Source of the DNA: Henricia sp. BOLD:AAB3569
Taxonomy: Eukaryota > Echinodermata > Asteroidea > Spinulosida > Echinasteridae
Direction: 5' to 3'
Assembly (NCBI GenBank): GCA_037783545.1
Contig: JBBELK010001192.1
Coordinates: forward strand, 80,277 to 144,276
DNA: 64,000 nucleotides
Shown here: one piece after another, positions 40,301 through 54,658 of the stretch
How the letters are laid out: the number at the start of each line of letters is the position of its first letter
Position numbering within the stretch: position 1 is the stretch's first letter
The notes under the pieces: generated by a model
The model's input: only the letters and a program-made list of their open reading frames with translations
The model's database searches: none
What the model was told of the DNA's origin: nothing
Program-made: the position numbers and the translations under genes

Positions 40301-43300
40301 GAACATTTTTCGACCTCGAAATTTGCCGACGTTTGGACCACACTTTGACAAAAATCCCGTCCCAAACTGGGCCGTGTCAACGACAGTCCGAAGGACTGAG
40401 CATGCGCACGAGTCAGGAGAACACCAAAGAGGTGTGTACAGACAGCCACAGGTTGCGGGAGCATCCAGGAAGCGCCAACCCCTTTTTTTTCTAAACTCTG
40501 AAATTTCTCTGCCATTTCCCGGCGAAAGTCTGTCAATTTTTTAGGACAAGTGCGCAATATAGAGTCTTTGGAGCATGCAAAATTTGAAGTTCGTCGGAAC
40601 ATTTTTCGACCTCCAAATTTGCCGACGTTTGGACCACACTTTGACCAAAATCCCGTCCCAAACTGGGCCGTGTCAACGACAGTCCGAAGGACTGAGCATG
40701 CGCACGAGTCAGGAGTACACCAAAGAGGTGTGTACAGACAGCCACAGGTTGCGGAAGCATCCAGGAAGCGCCAACCCCTTTTTTTTCTAAACTCTGAAAT
40801 TTCTCTGCCATTTCCCGGCGAAAGTCTGTCAATTTTTTAGGACAAGTGCGCAATATAGAGTCTTTGGAGCATGCAAAATTTGAAGTTCGTCGGAACATTT
40901 TTCGACCTCCAAATTTGCCGACGTTTGGACCACACTTTGACCAAAATCCCGTCCCAAACTGGGCCGTGTCAACGACAGTCCGAAGGACTGAGCATGCGCA
41001 CGAGTCAGGAGTACACCAAAGAGGTGTGTACAGACAGCCACAGGTTGCGGGAGCATCCAGGAAGCGCCAACCCCTTTTTTTTCTAAACTCTGAAATTTCT
41101 CTGCCATTTCCCGGCGAAAGTCTGTCAATTTTTTAGGACAAGTGCGCAATATAGAGTCTTTGGAGCATGCCAAATTTGAAGTTCGTCGGAACATTTTTCA
41201 ACCTCCAAATTTGCCGACGTTTGGACCACACTTTGACCAAAATCCCCTCCCAAACTGGGCCGTGTCAACGACAGTCCGAAGGACTGAGCATGCGCACGAG
41301 TCAGGAGTACACCAAAGAGGTGTGTACAGACAGCCACAGGTTGCGGGAGCATCCAGGAAGCGCCAACCCCTTTTTTTCTAAACTCTGAAATTTATCTGCC
41401 ATTTCCCGGGCGAAAGTCTGTCAATTTTTTAGGACAAGTGCGCAATATAGAGTCTTTGGAGCATGCAAAATTTGAAGTTCGTCGGAACATTTTTCGACCT
41501 CCAAATTTGCCGACGTTTGGACCACACTTTGACCAAAATCCCGTCCCAAACTGGGCCGTGTCAACGACAGTCCGAAGGACTGAGCATGCGCACTAGTCAG
41601 GAGTACACCAAAGAGGTGTGTACAGACAGCCACAGGTTGCGGGAGCATCCAGGAAGCGCCAACCCCTTTTTTTTCTAAACTATGAAATTTCTCTGCCATT
41701 TCCCGGCGAAAGTCTGTCAATTTTTTAGGACAAGTGCGCAATATAGAGTCTTTGGAGCATGCAAAATTTGAAGTTCGTCGGAACATTTTTCGACCTCCAA
41801 ATTTGCCGACGTTTGGACCACACTTTGACCAAAATCCCGTCCCAAACTGGGCCGTGTCAACGACAGTCCGAAGGACTGAGCATGCGCACGAGTCAGGAGT
41901 ACGCCAAAGAGGTGTGTACAGACAGCCACAGGTTGCGGGAGCATCCAAGAAGCGCCAACCCCTTTTTTTTCTAAACTCTGAAATTTCTCTGCCATTTCCC
42001 GGCGAAAGTCTGTCAATTTTTTAGGACAAGTGCGCAATATAGAGTCTTTGGAGCATGCAAAATTTGAAGTTCGTCGGAACATTTTTCGACCTCCAAATTT
42101 GCCGACGTTTGGACCACACTTTGACCAAAATCCCGTCCCAAACTGGGCCGTGTCAACGACAGTCCGAAGGACTGAGCCTGCGCACGAGTCAGGAGTACAC
42201 CAAAGAGGTGTGTACAGACAGCCACAGGTTGCGGGAGCATCCAGGAAGCGCCAACCCCTTTTTGTTTCTAAACTCTGAAATTTCTCTGCCATTTCCCGGC
42301 GAAAGTCTGTCAATTTTTTAGGACAAGTGCGCAATATAGAGTCTTTGGAGCAGGCAAAATTTGAAGTTCGTCGGAACATTTTTCGACCTCCAAATTTGCC
42401 GACGTTTGGACCACACTTTGACCAAAATCCCGTCCCAAACTGGGCCGTGTCAACGACAGTCCGAAGGACTGAGCATGCGCACGAGTCAGGAGTACACCAA
42501 AGAGGTGTGTACAGACAGCCACAGGTTGCGGGAGCATCCAGGAAGCGCCAACCCCTTTTTTTTCTAAACTCTGAAATTTCTCTGCCATTTCCCGGCGAAA
42601 GTCTGTCAATTTTTTAGGACAAGTGCGCAATATAGAGTCTTTGGAGCATGCAAAATTTGAAGTTCGTCGGAACATTTTTCGACCTCCAAATTTGCCGACG
42701 TTTGGACCACACTTTGACTAAAATCCCGTCCCAAACTGGGCCGTGTCAACGACAGTCCGAAGGACTGAGCATGCGCACTAGTCAGGAGTACACCAAAGAG
42801 GTGTGTACAGACAGCCACAGGTTGCGGGAGCATCCAGGAAGCGCCAACCCCTTTTTTTTCTAAACTCTGAAATTTCTCTGCCATTTCCAGGCGAAAGTCT
42901 GTCAATTTTTTAGGACAAGTGCGCAATATAGAGTCTTTGGAGCATGCAAAATTTGAAGTTCGTCGGAACATTTTTCGACCTCGAAATTTGCCGACGTTTG
43001 GACCACACTTTGACAAAAATCCCGTCCCAAACTGGGCCGTGTCAACGACAGTCCGAAGGACTGAGCATGCGCACGAGTCAGGAGTACACCAAAGAGGTGT
43101 GTACAGACAGCCACAGGTTGCGGGAGCATCCAGGAATCGCCAACCCCTTTTTTTTCTAAACTCTGAAATTTCTCTGCCATTTCCCGGCGAAAGTCTGTCA
43201 ATTTTTTAGGACAAGTGCGCAATATAGAGTCTTTGGAGCATGCAAAATTTGAAGTTCGTCGGAACATTTTTCGACCTCCAAATTTGCCGACGTTTGGACC

Positions 43301-46300
43301 ACACTTTGACCAAAATCCCGTCCCAAACTGGGCCGTGTCAACGACAGTCCGAAGGACTGAGCATGCGCACGAGTCAGAAGTACACCAAAGAGGTGTGTAC
43401 AGACAGCCACAGGTTGCGGGAGCATCCAGGAAGCGCCAACCCCCTTTTTTTTCTAAACTCTGAAATTTCTCTGCCATTTCCCGGCGAAAGTCTGTCAATT
43501 TTTTAGGACAAGTGCGCAATATAGAGTCTTTGGAGCATGCAAAATTTGAAGTTCGTCGGAACATTTTCGACCTCCAAATTTGCCGACGTTTGGACCACAC
43601 TTTGACCAAAATCCCGTCCCAAACTGGGCCGTGTCAACGACAGTCCGAAGGACTGAGCATGCGCACGAGTCAGGAGTACACCAAAGAGGTGTGTACAGAC
43701 AGCCACAGGTTGCGGGAGCATCCAGGAAGCGCCAACCCCTTTTTTTCTAAACTCTGAAATTTATCTGCCATTTCCCGGGCGAAAGTCTGTCAATTTTTTA
43801 GGACAAGTGCGCAATATAGAGTCTTTGGAGCATGCAAAATTTGAAGTTCGTCGGAACATTTTTCGACCTCCAAATTTGCCGACGTTTGGACCACACTTTG
43901 ACCAAAATCCCGTCCCAAACTGGGCCGTGTCAACGACAGTCCGAAGGACTGAGCATGCGCACTAGTCAGGAGTACACCAAAGAGGTGTGTACAGACAGCC
44001 ACAGGTTGCGGGAGCATCCAGGAAGCGCCAACCCCTTTTTTTTCTAAACTATGAAATTTCTCTGCCATTTCCCGGCGAAAGTCTGTCAATTTTTTAGGAC
44101 AAGTGCGCAATATAGAGTCTTTGGAGCATGCAAAATTTGAAGTTCGTCGGAACATTTTTCGACCTCCAAATTTGCCGACGTTTGGACCACACTTTGACCA
44201 AAATCCCGTCCCAAACTGGGCCGTGTCAACGACAGTCCGAAGGACTGAGCATGCGCACGAGTCAGGAGTACGCCAAAGAGGTGTGTACAGACAGCCACAG
44301 GTTGCGGGAGCATCCAAGAAGCGCCAACCCCCTTTTTTTCTAAAATCTGGAATTTCTCTGCCATTTCCCGGCGAAAGTCTGTCAATTTTTTAGGACAAGT
44401 GCGCAATATAGAGTCTTTGGAGCATGCAAAATTTGAAGTTCGTCGGAACATTTTTCGACCTCCAAATTTGCCGACGTTTGGACCACACTTTGACCAAAAT
44501 CCCGTCCCAAACTGGGCCGTGTCAACGACAGTCCGAAGGACTGAGCATGCGCACGAGTCAGGAGTACACCAAAGAGGTGTGTACAGACAGCCACAGGTTG
44601 CGGGAGCATCCAGGAAGCGCCAACCCCTTTTTGTTTCTAAACTCTGAAATTTCTCTGCCATTTCCCGGCGAAAGTCTGTCAATTTTTTAGGACAAGTGCG
44701 CAATATAGAGTCTTTGGAGCAGGCAAAATTTGAAGTTCGTCGGAACATTTTTCGACCTCCAAATTTGCCGACGTTTGGACCACACTTTGACCAAAATCCC
44801 GTCCCAAACTGGGCCGTGTCAACGACAGTCCGAAGGACTGAGCATGCGCACGAGTCAGGAGTACACCAAAGAGGTGTGTACAGACAGCCACAGGTTGCGG
44901 GAGCATCCAGGAAGCGCCAACCCCTTTTTTTTCTAAACTCTGAAATTTCTCTGCCATTTCCCGGCGAAAGTCTGTCAATTTTTTAGGACAAGTGCGCAAT
45001 ATAGAGTCTTTGGAGCATGCAAAATTTGAAGTTCGTCGGAACATTTTTCGACCTCCAAATTTGCCGACGTTTGGACCACACTTTGACTAAAATCCCGTCC
45101 CAAACTGGGCCGTGTCAACGACAGTCCGAAGGACTGAGCATGCGCACTAGTCAGGAGTACACCAAAGAGGTGTGTACAGACAGCCACAGGTTGCGGGAGC
45201 ATCCAGGAAGCGCCAACCCCTTTTTTTTTCTAAACTATGAAATTTCTCTGCCATTTCCCGGCGAAAGTCTGTCAATTTTTTAGGACAAGTGCGCAATATA
45301 GAGTCTTTGGAGCATGCAAAATTTGAAGTTCGTCGGAACATTTTTCGACCTCCAAATTTGCCGACGTTTGGACCACACTTTGACCAAAATCCCGTCCCAA
45401 ACTGGGCCGTGTCAACGACAGTCCGAAGGACTGAGCATGCGCACGAGTCAGGAGTACGCCAAAGAGGTGTGTACAGACAGCCACAGGTTGCGGGAGCATA
45501 CAAGAAGCGCCAACCCCCTTTTTTTCTAAAATCTGGAATTTCTCTGCCATTTCCCGGCGAAAGTCTGTCAATTTTTTAGGACAAGTGCGCAATATAGAGT
45601 CTTTGGAGCATGCAAAATTTGAAGTTCGTCGGAACATTTTTCGACCTCCAAATTTGCCGACGTTTGGACCACACTTTGACCAAAACCCCGTCCCAAACTG
45701 GGCCGTGTCAACGACAGTCCGAAGGACTGAGCATGCGCACGAGTCAGGAGTACACCAAAGAGGTGTGTACAGACAGCCACAGGTTGCGGGAGCATCCAGG
45801 AAGCGCCAACCCCTTTTTGTTTCTAAACTCTGAAATTTCTCTGCCATTTCCCGGCGAAAGTCTGTCAATTTTTTAGGACAAGTGCGCAATATAGAGTCTT
45901 TGGAGCAGGCAAAATTTGAAGTTCGTCGGAACATTTTTCGACCTCCAAATTTGCCGACGTTTGGACCACACTTTGACCAAAATCCCGTCCCAAACTGGGC
46001 CGTGTCAACGACAGTCCGAAGGACTGAGCATGCGCACGAGTCAGGAGTACACCAAAGAGGTGTGTACAGACAGCCACAGGTTGCGGGAGCATCCAGGAAG
46101 CGCCAACCCCTTTTTTTTCTAAACTCTGAAATTTCTCTGCCATTTCCCGGCGAAAGTCTGTCAATTTTTTAGGACAAGTGCGCAATATAGAGTCTTTGGA
46201 GCATGCAAAATTTGAAGTTCGTCGGAACATTTTTCGACCTCCAAATTTGCCGACGTTTGGACCACACTTTGACTAAAATCCCGTCCCAAACTGGGCCGTG

Positions 46301-49300
46301 TCAACGACAGTCCGAAGGACTGAGCATGCGCACTAGTCAGGAGTACACAAAAGAGGTGTGTACAGACAGCCACAGGTTGCGGGAGCATCCAGGAAGCGCC
46401 AACCCCTTTTTTTTCTAAACTATGAAATTTCTCTGCCATTTCCCGGCGAAAGTCTGTCAATTTTTTAGGACAAGTGCGCAATATAGAGTCTTTGGAGCAT
46501 GCAAAATTTGAAGTTCGTCGGAACATTTTTCGACCTCCAAATTTGCCGACGTTTGGACCACACTTTGACCAAAATCCCGTCCAAACTGGGCCGTGTCAAC
46601 GACAGTCCGAAGGACTGAGCATGCGCACTAGTCAGGAGTACACCAAAGAGGTGTGTACAGACAGCCACAGGTTGCGGGAGCATCCAGGAAGCGCCAACCC
46701 CTTTTTTTTCTAAACTCTGAAATTTCTCTGCCATTTCCAGGCGAAAGTCTGTCAATTTTTAGGACAAGTGCGCAATATAGAGTCTTTGGAGCATGCAAAA
46801 TTTGAAGTTCGTCGGAACATTTTTCGACCTCGAAATTTGCCGACGTTTGGACCACACTTTGACAAAAATCCCGTCCCAAACTGGGCCGTGTCAACGACAG
46901 TCCGAAGGACTGAGCATGCGCACGAGTCAGGAGTACACCAAAGAGGTGTGTACAGACAGCCACAGGTTGCGGGAGCATCCAGGAATCGCCAACCCCTTTT
47001 TTTTCTAAACTCTGAAATTTCTCTGCCATTTCCCGGCGAAAGTCTGTCAATTTTTTAGGACAAGTGCGCAATATAGAGTCTTTGGAGCATGCAAAATTTG
47101 AAGTTCGTCGGAACATTTTTCGACCTCCAAATTTGCCGACGTTTGGACCACACTTTGACCAAAATCCCGTCCCAAACTGGGCCGTGTCAACGACAGTCCG
47201 AAGGACTGAGCATGCGCACGAGTCAGGAGTACACCAAAGAGGTGTGTACAGACAGCCACAGGTTGCGGGAGCATCCAGGAAGCGCCAACCCCTTTTTTTT
47301 CTAAACTCTGAAATTTCTCTGCCATTTCCCGGCGAAAGTCTGTCAATTTTTTAGGACAAGTGCGCAATATAGAGTCTTTGGAGCATGCAAAATTTGAAGT
47401 TCGTCGGAACATTTTTCGACCTCCAAATTTGCCGACGTTTGGACCACACTTTGACCAAAATCCCGTCCCAAACTGGGCCGTGTCAACGACAGTCCGAAGG
47501 ACTGAGCATGCGCACGAGTCAGGAGTACACCAAAGAGGTGTGTACAGACAGCCACAGGTTGCGGGAGCATCCAGGAAGCGCCAACCCCTTTTTTTTCTAA
47601 ACTCTGAAATTTCTCTGCCATTTCCCGGCGAAAGTCTGTCAATTTTTTAGGACAAGTGCGCAATATAGAGTCTTTGGAGCATGCCAAATTTGAAGTTCGT
47701 CGGAACATTTTTCAACCTCCAAATTTGCCGACGTTTGGACCACACTTTGACCAAAATCCCCTCCCAAACTGGGCCGTGTCAACGACAGTCCGAAGGACTG
47801 AGCATGCGCACGAGTCAGGAGTACACCAAAGAGGTGTGTACAGACAGCCACAGGTTGCGGGAGCATCCAGGAAGCGCCAACCCCTTTTTTTCTAAACTCT
47901 GAAATTTATCTGCCATTTCCCGGGCGAAAGTCTGTCAATTTTTTAGGACAAGTGCGCAATATAGAGTCTTTGGAGCATGCAAAATTTGAAGTTCGTCGGA
48001 ACATTTTTCGACCTCCAAATTTGCCGACGTTTGGACCACACTTTGACCAAAATCCCGTCCCAAACTGGGCCGTGTCAACGACAGTCCGAAGGACTGAGCA
48101 TGCGCACTAGTCAGGAGTACACCAAAGAGGTGTGTACAGACAGCCACAGGTTGCGGGAGCATCCAGGAAGCGCCAACCCCTTTTTTTTCTAAACTATGAA
48201 ATTTCTCTGCCATTTCCCGGCGAAAGTCTGTCAATTTTTTAGGACAAGTGCGCAATATAGAGTCTTTGGAGCATGCAAAATTTGAAGTTCGTCGGAACAT
48301 TTTTCGACCTCCAAATTTGCCGACGTTTGGACCACACTTTGACCAAAATCCCGTCCCAAACTGGGCCGTGTCAACGACAGTCCGAAGGACTGAGCATGCG
48401 CACGAGTCAGGAGTACGCCAAAGAGGTGTGTACAGACAGCCACAGGTTGCGGGAGCATCCAAGAAGCGCCAACCCCCTTTTTTTCTAAACTCTGAAATTT
48501 CTCTGCCATTTCCCGGCGAAAGTCTGTCAATTTTTTAGGACAAGTGCGCAATATAGAGTCTTTGGAGCATGCAAAATTTGAAGTTCGTCGGAACATTTTT
48601 CGACCTCCAAATTTGCCGACGTTTGGACCACACTTTGACCAAAATCCCGTCCCAAACTGGGCCGTGTCAACGACAGTCCGAAGGACTGAGCATGCGCACG
48701 AGTCAGGAGTACACCAAAGAGGTGTGTACAGACAGCCACAGGTTGCGGGAGCATCCAGGAAGCGCCAACCCCTTTTTGTTTCTAAACTCTGAAATTTCTC
48801 TGCCATTTCCCGGCGAAAGTCTGTCAATTTTTTAGGACAAGTGCGCAATATAGAGTCTTTGGAGCAGGCAAAATTTGAAGTTCGTCGGAACATTTTTCGA
48901 CCTCCAAATTTGCCGACGTTTGGACCACACTTTGACCAAAATCCCGTCCCAAACTGGGCCGTGTCAACGACAGTCCGAAGGACTGAGCATGCGCACGAGT
49001 CAGGAGTACACCAAAGAGGTGTGTACAGACAGCCACAGGTTGCGGGAGCATCCAGGAAGCGCCAACCCCTTTTTTTTCTAAACTCTGAAATTTCTCTGCC
49101 ATTTCCCGGCGAAAGTCTGTCAATTTTTTAGGACAAGTGCGCAATATAGAGTCTTTGGAGCATGTAAAATTTGAAGTTCGTCGGAACATTTTTCGACCTC
49201 CAAATTTGCCGACGTTTGGACCACACTTTGACTAAAATCCCGTCCCAAACTGGGCCGTGTCAACGACAGTCCGAAGGACTGAGCATGCGCACTAGTCAGG

Positions 49301-52300
49301 AGTACACCAAAGAGGTGTGTACAGACAGCCACAGGTTGCGGGAGCATCCAGGAAGCGCCAACCCCTTTTTTTTCTAAACTATGAAATTTCTCTGCCATTT
49401 CCCGGCGAAAGTCTGTCAATTTTTTAGGACAAGTGCGCAATATAGAGTCTTTGGAGCATGCAAAATTTGAAGTTCGTCGGAACATTTTTCGACCTCCAAA
49501 TTTGCCGACGTTTGGACCACACTTTGACCAAAATCCCGTCCCAAACTGGGCCGTGTCAACGACAGTCCGAAGGACTGAGCATGCGCACGAGTCAGGAGTA
49601 CACCAAAGAGGTGTGTACAGACAGCCACAGGTTGCGGGAGCATCCAGGAAGCGCCAACCCCTTTTTGTTTCTAAACTCTGAAATTTCTCTGCCATTTCCC
49701 GGCGAAAGTCTGTCAATTTTTTAGGACAAGTGCGCAATATAGAGTCTTTGGAGCATGCAAAATTTGAAGTTCGTCGGAACATTTTTCGACCTCCAAAATT
49801 GCCGACGTTTGGACCACACTTTGACCAAAATCCCGTCCCAAACTGGGCCGTGTCAACGACAGTCCGAAGGACTGAGCATGCGCACTAGTCAGGAGTACAC
49901 CAAAGAGGTGTGTACAGACAGCCACAGGTTGCGGGAGCATCCAGGAAGCGCCAACCCCTTTTTTTTCTAAACTATGAAATTTCTCTGCCATTTCCCGGCG
50001 AAAGTCTGTCAATTTTTTAGGACAAGTGCGCAATATAGAGTCTTTGGAGCATGCAAAATTTGAAGTTCGTCGGAACATTTTTCGACCTCCAAATTTGCCG
50101 ACGTTTGGACCACACTTTGACCAAAATCCCGTCCCAAACTGGGCCGTGTCAACGACAGTCCGAAGGACTGAGCATGCGCACGAGTCAGGAGTACGCCAAA
50201 GAGGTGTGTACAGACAGCCACAGGTTGCGGGAGCATCCAAGAAGCGCCAACCCCCTTTTTTTCTAAACTCTGAAATTTCTCTGCCATTTCCCGGCGAAAG
50301 TCTGTCAATTTTTTAGGACAAGTGCGCAATATAGAGTCTTTGGAGCATGCAAAATTTGAAGTTCGTCAGAACATTTTTCGACCTCCAAATTTGCCGACGT
50401 TTGGACCACACTTTGACCAAAATCCCGTCCCAAACTGGGCCGTGTCAACGACAGTCCGAAGGACTGAGCATGCGCACGAGTCAGGAGTACACCAAAGAGG
50501 TGTGTACAGACAGCCACAGGTTGCGGGAGCATCCAGGAAGCGCCAACCCCTTTTTGTTTCTAAACTCTGAAATTTCTCTGCCATTTCCCGGCGAAAGTCT
50601 GTCAATTTTTTAGGACAAGTGCGCAATATAGAGTCTTTGGAGCAGGCAAAATTTGAAGTTCGTCGGAACATTTTTCGACCTCCAAATTTGCCGACGTTTG
50701 GACCACACTTTGACCAAAATCCCGTCCCAAACTGGGCCGTGTCAACGACAGTCCGAAGGACTGAGCATGCGCACGAGTCAGGAGTACACCAAAGAGGTGT
50801 GTACAGACAGCCACAGGTTGCGGGAGCATCCAGGAAGCGCCAACCCCTTTTTTTTCTAAACTCTGAAATTTCTCTGCCATTTCCCGGCGAAAGTCTGTCA
50901 ATTTTTTAGGACAAGTGCGCAATATAGAGTCTTTGGAGCATGTAAAATTTGAAGTTCGTCGGAACATTTTTCGACCTCCAAATTTGCCGACGTTTGGACC
51001 ACACTTTGACTAAAATCCCGTCCCAAACTGGGCCGTGTCAACGACAGTCCGAAGGACTGAGCATGCGCACTAGTCAGGAGTACACCAAAGAGGTGTGTAC
51101 AGACAGCCACAGGTTGCGGGAGCATCCAGGAAGCGCCAACCCCCTTTTTTTCTAAACTATGAAATTTCTCTGCCATTTCCGGCGAAAGTCTGTCAATTTT
51201 TTAGGACAAGTGCGCAATATAGAGTCTTTGGAGCATGCAAAATTTGAAGTTCGTCGGAACATTTTTCGACCTCCAAATTTGCCGACGTTTGGACCACACT
51301 TTGACCAAAATCCCGTCCCAAACTGGGCCGTGTCAACGACAGTCCGAAGGACTGAGCATGCGCATGAGTCAGGAGTACACCAAAGAGGTGTGTACAGACA
51401 GCCACAGGTTGCGGGAGCATCCAGGAAGCGCCACCCCTTTTTGTTTCTAAACTCTGAAATTTCTCTGCCATTTCCCGGCGAAAGTCTGTCAATTTTTTAG
51501 GACAAGTGCGCAATATAGAGTCTTTGGAGCATGCAAAATTTGAAGTTCGTCGGAACATTTTTCGACCTCCAAATTTGCCGACGTTTGGACCACACTTTGA
51601 CTAAAATCCCGTCCCAAACTGGGCCGTGTCAACGACAGTCCGAAGGACTGAGCATGCGCACGAGTCAGGAGTACACCAAAGAGGTGTGTACAGACAGCCA
51701 CAGGTTGCGGGAGCATCCAGGAAGCGCCAACCCCTTTTTTTTCTAAACTCTGAAATTTCTCTGCCATTTCCGGCGAAAGTCTTTCAATTTTTTAGGACAA
51801 GTGCGCAATATAGAGTCTTTGGAGCATGCAAAATTTGAAGTTCGTCGGAACATTTTTCGACCTCCAAATTTGCCGACGTTTGGACCACACTTTGACCAAA
51901 ATCCCGTCCCAAACTGGGCCGTGTCAACGACAGTCCGAAGGACTGAGCATGCGCACGAGTCAGGAGTACACCAAAGAGGTGTGTACAGACAGCCACAGGT
52001 TGCGGGAGCATCCAGGAAGCGCCAACCCCTTTTTTTTCTAAACTCTGAAATTTCTCTGCATTTCCCGGCGAAAGTCTGTCAATTTTTTAGGACAAGTGCG
52101 CAATATAGAGTCTTTGGAGCATGCAAAATTTGAAGTTCGTCGGAACATTTTTCGACCTCCAAATTTGCCGACGTTTGGACCACACTTTGACCAAAATCCC
52201 GTCCCAAACTGGGCCGTGTCAACGACAGTCCGAAGGACTGAGCATGCGCACGAGTCAGGAGTACACCAAAGAGGTGTGTACAGACAGCCACAGGTTGCGG

Positions 52301-54372
52301 GAGCATCCAGGAAGCGCCAACCCTTTTTTTTCTAAACTCTGAAATTTCTCTGCCATTTCCCGGCGAAAGTCTGTCAATTTTTTAGGACAAGTGCGCAATA
52401 TAGAGTCTTTGGAGCATGCAAAATTTGAAGTTCGTCGGAACATTTTTCGACCTCCAAATTTGCCGACGTTTGGACCACACTTTGACCAAAATCCCGTCCC
52501 AAACTGGGCCGTGTCAACGACAGTCCGAAGGACTGAGCATGCGCACGAGTCAGGAGTACACCAAAGAGGTGTGTACAGACAGCCACAGGTTGCGGGAGCA
52601 TCCAGGAAGCGCCAACCCCTTTTTTTTCTAAACTCTGAAATTTATCTGCCATTTCCCGGCGAAAGTCTTTCAATTTTTTAGGACAAGTGCGCAATATAGA
52701 GTCTTTGGAGCATGCAAAATTTGAAGTTCGTCGGAACATTTTCGACCTCCAAATTTGCCGACGTTTGGACCACACTTTGACCAAAATCCCGTCCCAAACT
52801 GGGCCGTGTCAACGACAGTCCGAAGGACTGAGCATGCGCACGAGTCAGGAGTACACCAAAGAGGTGTGTACAGACAGCCACAGGTTGCGGGAGCATCCAG
52901 GAAGCGCCAACCCCTTTTTTTTTCTAAACTCTGAAATTTCTCTGCCATTTCCTGGCGAAAGTCTGTCAATTTTTTAGGACAAGTGCGCAATATAGAGTCT
53001 TTGGAGCATGCAATTTTTGAAGTTCGTCGGAACATTTTTCGACCTCCAAATTTGCCGACGTTTGGACCACACTTTGACCAAAATCCCGTCCCAAACTGGG
53101 CCGTGTCAACGACAGTCCGAAGGACTGAGCATGCGCACGAGTCAGGAGTACACCAAAGAGGTGTGTACAGACAGCCACAGGTTGCGGGAGCATCCAGGAA
53201 GCGCCAACCCCTTTTTTTTCTAAACTCTGAAATTTCTCTGCCATTTCCCGGCGAAAGTCTGTCAATTTTTTAGGACAAGTGCGCAATATAGAGTCTTTGG
53301 AGCATGCAAAATTTGAAGTTCGTCGGAACATTTTTCGACCTCCAAATTTGCCGACGTTTGGACCACACTTTGACCAAAATCCCGTCCCAAACTGGGCCGT
53401 GTCAACGACAGTCCGAAGGACTGAGCATGCGCACGAGTCAGGAGTACACCAAAGAGGTGTGTACAGACAGCCACAGGTTGCGGGAGCATCCAGGAAGCGC
53501 CAACCCCTTTTTTTTCTAAACTCTGAAATTTCTCTGCCATTTCCCGGCGAAAGTCTGTCAATTTTTTAGGACAAGTGCGCAATATAGAGTCTTTGGAGCA
53601 TGCAAAATTTGAAGTTCGTCGGAACACTTTTCGACCTCCAAATTTGCCGACGTTTGGACCACACTTTGACCAAAATCCCGTCCCAAACTGGGCCGTGTCA
53701 ACGACAGTCCGAAGGACTGAGCATGCGCACGAGTCAGGAGTACACCAAAGAGGTGTGTACAGACAGCCACAGGTTGCGGGAGCATCCAGGAAGCGCCAAC
53801 CCCTTTTTTTTCTAAACTCTGAAATTTCTCTGCCATTTCCCGGCGAAAGTCTGTCAATTTTTTAGGACAAGTGCGCAATATAGAGTCTTTGGAGCATGCA
53901 AAATTTGAAGTTCGTCGGAACATTTTTCGACCTCCAAATTTGCCGACGTTTGGACCACACTTTGACCAAAATCCCGTCCCAAACTGGGCCGTGTCAACGA
54001 CAGTCCGAAGGACTGAGCATGCGCACGAGTCAGGAGTACACCAAAGAGGTGTGTACAGACAGCCACAGGTTGCGGGAGCATCCAGGAAGCGCCAACCCCT
54101 TTTTTTTCTAAACTCTGAAATTTCTCTGCCATTTCCCGGCGAAAGTCTGTCAATTTTTTAGGACAAGTGCGCAATATAGAGTCTTTGGAGCATGCAAAAT
54201 TTGAAGTTCGTCGGAACATTTTTCGACCTCCAAATTTGCCGACGTTTGGACCACACTTTGACCAAAATCCCGTCCCAAACTGGGCCGTGTCAACGACAGT
54301 CCGAAGGACTGAGCATGCGCACGAGTCAGGAGTACACCAAAGAGGTGTGTACAGACAGCCACAGGTTGCGGG
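37330..54372. repeat. 296 bp satellite array, block 5 (~57 monomers)
   Basis: The first 2.92 kb repeats the variant order of block 2. The GCATGCCAAATTTG / AATCCCCTCCC monomer recurs at 39070, 41142 and 47656; the first two are 2072 bp (7 monomers) apart. Monomers with GCACTAGTCAGG, GAGTACGCCAAAG, CCTTTTTGTTTCT and GCAGGCAAAATTT form a four-monomer higher-order repeat between 41.4 and 50.9 kb. Isolated one-base losses occur, for example at 43565, 46580 and 46757. Confidence 0.97.
41421..50897. repeat. Four-monomer (~1185 bp) higher-order repeat within block 5
   Basis: Order a-b-c-d: a has GCACTAGTCAGG and usually CTATGAAATTT; b has GAGTACGCCAAAG and CAAGAAGCGCC; c has CCTTTTTGTTTCT; d has GCAGGCAAAATTT. 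Complete sets start at about 41421, 43790, 44975, 47935 and 49713. They are interleaved with partial sets (42606, 46161, 49120) and with marker monomers otherwise found next to DIRS copies. The broken register indicates repeated unequal exchange. Confidence 0.8.
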
Positions 54373-54658
54373 GGGGCGGTCGGGTTGGCGTACGGGTTCT
54401 TTCCTCGCCTTTCACCTCTGGGGTCCCGGGTTCGAATCCGGGGCGTGTATGTGGATTGGGTTTGCAGTCCCTACTTGACCGCGTGGGTTTTCCCCTGGGG
54501 CATTTCTCTGGGGGTTTTCCTCCCACTTCTAAAACTGCAACTCCTTCTTCTTCATCTCAAGTTGATAATATAGTATAGTTAAAGCTAAAACCGTATAGTT
54601 GATGGCATAAAGGGCCTTAGTTGCCGAAGATGCCATAAAATATACAACAACAACAACA
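54373..54658 (+). mobile_element. tRNA-derived SINE, copy 1 (286 bp)
   Basis: Head with pol III promoter boxes: A box TGGCGTACGGG (54386-54396) and a perfect B box GGTTCGAATCC (54429-54439), 43 bp apart as in tRNA genes. The central part contains GGGTTTTCC and TTTTCCTCCCAC segments that resemble the conserved central domain of widespread metazoan SINEs (family assignment is inference). The 3' part has ATGGCAT (54602-54608) pairing with ATGCCAT (54630-54636), then an ACA-repeat tail, typical of SINEs mobilised by a LINE that recognises a 3' hairpin and microsatellite. It is flanked by a 12 bp target duplication ACAGGTTGCGGG at 54361-54372 and 54659-54670, which is satellite sequence. It encodes no protein. 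Confidence 0.88.

Noticed and set aside
54386..54450. A functional tRNA gene
   Set aside because: A and B boxes are present, but there is no complete cloverleaf, and the unit continues into a SINE body with ACA tail and target duplication.
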